Below are positions 63,601-64,000 of a stretch of DNA of 64,000 nt, in pieces; the stretch's first letter is position 1, and every line of letters starts with the position of its first letter. The DNA comes from an uncultured Saprospiraceae bacterium. GTDB lineage: Bacteria; Bacteroidota; Bacteroidia; Chitinophagales; Saprospiraceae. The translations under genes were made by a program, and so were the position numbers. The stretch lies in contig CALLWB010000046.1 in NCBI GenBank assembly GCA_938016265.1, positions 1-64,000 of the forward strand, in the 5' to 3' direction. The notes below the pieces were generated by a model. That model saw nothing but the letters and a program-made list of their open reading frames with translations, was not told the DNA's origin and made no database searches.

Positions 63601-64000
63601 ATATTTTCAGCAATACTGGAAGTTAGTACTATTGTATCATCTGAACAGGTTGAGAATGTTCCTGTTTGTGTAATTGTTGGTGTTGTTGGTCTTGGATCTA
63701 CATTTATTGTAATTGTATCTCTCGAACTACATCCATAAACGCTGATTGCTTCCAGTTCATAAGAAGTAGTCACACTTGGATTTCTGTAGGTGTTGCTAGA
63801 ATAAGAAAAAATACTACCTCCTGGAATGTATCTCCAACGATAAGTACTTCCACCCGATCCGTTAAAGTAGGCATATTGTCCTTGGCAGATGGTTTCATCC
63901 GGCGAGGTCATTGCTTGAATGGAAGGATATCTTTGAAGTACTCGCACGCCTAAGCTATCGTTGTCGATATTTGAATCGGCTGCCAACAGGGTATAGGCAT
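57678..64000 (-). CDS. Giant secreted Ig-like/CARDB protein (5' end outside the window)
   Basis: About 2107 residues are visible and the frame is open through the right edge, so the true start is missing. The visible N-terminal third holds nine Ig-like units arranged as three A-B-C triplets. A fibronectin III-like unit follows (PIAFSWAPGANATSYDLYVWD), then eight CARDB units of about 110 residues (PDLTIGNVQAPP, PDLQVSNVISPR, TDFVIINTNTPA, PDLTVVNITNPA, ADLAVTDVTLPD, MDLSVRCFMT, SDLTISTFEVPV, SDLIVTSINAPA). A PPC-like unit (EQVNVDVKELVIDTL...YYLAVYGGS region) and a 110-residue end ending LRFRILD close it. CARDB domains are cell-adhesion-related beta sandwiches. No T9SS tail is seen. It leads the minus-strand run. 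Confidence 0.88.
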   Translation of the reverse strand, partial: AYTLLAADSNIDNDSLGVRVLQRYPSIQAMTSPDETICQGQYAYFNGSGGSTYRWRYIPGGSIFSYSSNTYRNPSVTTSYELEAISVYGCSSRDTITINVDPRPTTPTITQTGTFSTCSDDTIVLTSSIAENIFWNTGAITPSIFVTQPGYYSVTHTDTITGCTAVSTRTISGSPTPYLSGPTSICEGSSATISVINGSTYLWNTGAVSSGITVSPTTSTTYSVTVTNSQGCTFVRSRTISVSPVLPPPVIVDITEDTSVCYGKSIRLEVMGNATNYNWSNGQYGRFNYVSPTNTTTYSVTASNGACSSGTDVESVTVTVLPIPVSPIIVATGSSTLTFCDADSILLVSSNFPDSIIWSTGATAQSIWVFQPATYSVSHINTYGCPATKDITLIDPPNPYITGNTTICEGETANLVVQNGLTYSWNTGDTDQSIFVTPNVSTRYYVDITNSSNCTYQDSIDVTVIPVPEITSITQDLTTCSGDSVTLTVDGTALEFIWSTGEIASSINVNPLVTTTYTVNAYNGVGCNQFDDAAVTITTLPLPTRPVITPDQDTIIICEGGAIALTSDITTDIYWSDGATAASVTAVMPGTYVVTHFDNNGCENSDTIVVEFPLEPVLSTNITGTTICEGDAITISASNGDTYLWSTGASTMSITESPLVTTTYYTTITNIQGCNYTKAIEIEVIPATTIVGQVSNMVPADAIGDVAAPIAFSWAPGANATSYDLYVWDATTGQPSTPFVGNLTQINYITTSANSSSLVSGATYNWRVVAKNLCMETPGPIQTLTMRDFPDLTIGNVQAPPTAFSSQNVGVSYEVSNIGNGNTLVQWSDAVYLSADSVLDTNVDFYLGGIANQSFLASGSSYSQSGTVTLPDGVFGLYYFFVVADGFNSIAEADETNNSDFKSPASVIDLTPPPDLQVSNVISPRNVFSGTTVDVSWTTTNEGGGSSIVGTWKDRIYFSEDEVFDENTANFLGDLQHTGVLASGTSYNAVMPVTIPNGIYGKYYFHVEADQNNKVYEYVYEENNVGTGDSINVILTPPTDFVIINTNTPATAGIREPIAVEWTVQNQGGSGPNSPVWIDRVYLTSDSVFLNSPYSNYLGGTSENGTSMLPGETYTRTTTVSIPDNLTGRYYLQIKTDNSNQVYEYINEGNNMVTIPIDIFHPDLTVVNITNPAVDTAGKMIDIFYEVKNVGPVDVRTESWKDQILISNSPVYDDELVEIIGEVSTPTNTLEVDSSVYNQVTVMIPNGYDGTYYLYVDTDYKDRVYEEGDTLNNRIRSNTSIDVTLGPWADLAVTDVTLPDSILAGSTIPMSYIVENMGMADATGGWADDVYLSANPVWVHPDSAIQLTQYLIGATDTLAVDSMYMDTTMIQIPMLQGGLANNTCYVYVFTDGNDAIYERFDTLNNIMGSPVFVTAPEMDLSVRCFMTVTEAMTGDTIPVRWINENLGDYTAFENYWYWYDGLYLSTDTIYDPTDVFVFDWAIFGDSINTNEYVVEGESAVLPENLFGDYYLFMVADHTEITNDIDYNNNATTRILQNVLVRDSSGAPEPITITLRDPSDLTISTFEVPVTGTAGQPIDIVWTITNQGTGPTYGSTWNDKFFLSSDFVLDNDDEVLGNLARIGELAAGASYTDTIQVFLPASAVGNYVVLMKTDVNSVIYEHLAENNNESSSLINIVQPPPSDLIVTSINAPAMAFAGGEITLDWNIKNIGVNPATGVMSEAIYFSEDNVFDVSDVLMTTEQLTINLAPNTEETHTVTASLPGLALGDYYVIVQTDVLNNIFETVDSNNVLASINQVNVDVKELVIDTLENTTLGNDYPIFYQIVVPDSLTGESLLIDLASYNALNSGNEMYLSFGEVPDRSNFDYSHDDIVQGNQDLVVPVLQQGIYYLAVYGGSSASDQTIDLLASILEFEIREVSANVGGDAGSITVKIDGSKFIEGMTAKLDNPALGTIISTDILYIDPTVIYVTFDLNGEALGLYDVILEKPSLETALLQDGFTIETGTGEVLLKNVLHPPNARFNRIVAITIQFTNGGNNDLDIPIRRLVSLRDAPLSFSTSGLQYGIKDLYMEFRELGGPQNVLRPGGLGAYTVYSRANTSQRLRFRILD
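61930..63910 (-). repeat. Nine Ig-like units in three A-B-C triplets
   Basis: C units (TxICEG...NGxTYxWxTG) occur near 63435, 62770 and 62110, that is about 660 nt apart. B units carry PGxYxVxH...GC instead. DNA such as CTCCTTCGCAAATTGTTGTG is nearly repeated at 62770 and 62110. Confidence 0.75.

Overview
The window comes from a member of the Bacteroidota, most likely the Saprospiria. Four signs point there. Secreted proteins carry type IX secretion (T9SS) C-terminal domains. A FecI/FecR/TonB-receptor/DUF4249 cluster is present. Promoters fit the Bacteroidota form (TTG, about 20 bp, TAnnTTTG). Very large proteins are built from HYR, CARDB, TSP3 and Ig-like modules. No rRNA, tRNA or CRISPR array was found.

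Layout. 1-3.6 kb: end of a type I restriction-modification operon (hsdS tail, hsdR). 3.8-8.6 kb: a T9SS-exported esterase, a TetR-controlled FAD monooxygenase/DUF3995 operon with a clear double operator, and two damaged small genes. 8.6-12.6 kb: a cytochrome P450 and a flavin monooxygenase divergent from a STAS-LytTR regulator; two inverted copies of a 170-180 bp MITE-like element lie around this module. 12.9-18.0 kb: a complete ECF sigma / FecR / TonB receptor / DUF4249 cell-surface signalling operon. 18.2-24 kb: small lipoproteins (one with a Cys-rich tail), decayed T9SS cargo and one intact T9SS cargo. 24-34.8 kb: mostly single genes, including DPP IV, a DUF1851 protein, a PhoX-like protein, an ABC-F protein, a CHU_C lipoprotein, homogentisate dioxygenase next to a tyrosinase-family protein, and a DUF1573 lipoprotein.

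35-64 kb is a surface-protein island. A plus-strand three-gene operon encodes two giant HYR proteins (2105 and 2086 aa) with a 212-aa secreted protein between them. It converges at about 48.5 kb on a minus-strand run: a DUF6958-like protein, a SpoIID/LytB-like protein, a T9SS type A protein, a TSP3 calcium-binding protein, a secreted protein of unknown function, a DUF7619/dockerin-like protein, and a giant Ig-like/CARDB protein that runs off the right edge.

The strongest novelty candidates are: a shared C-terminal domain of about 100 residues ending SNAGGF in both HYR giants, which have no canonical T9SS tail; HYR arrays with an exact 243-nt period; a C-type lectin domain inserted inside one HYR unit; and an A-B-C higher-order Ig repeat in the CARDB giant. 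Domain names rest on reading the sequence; no database search was run.
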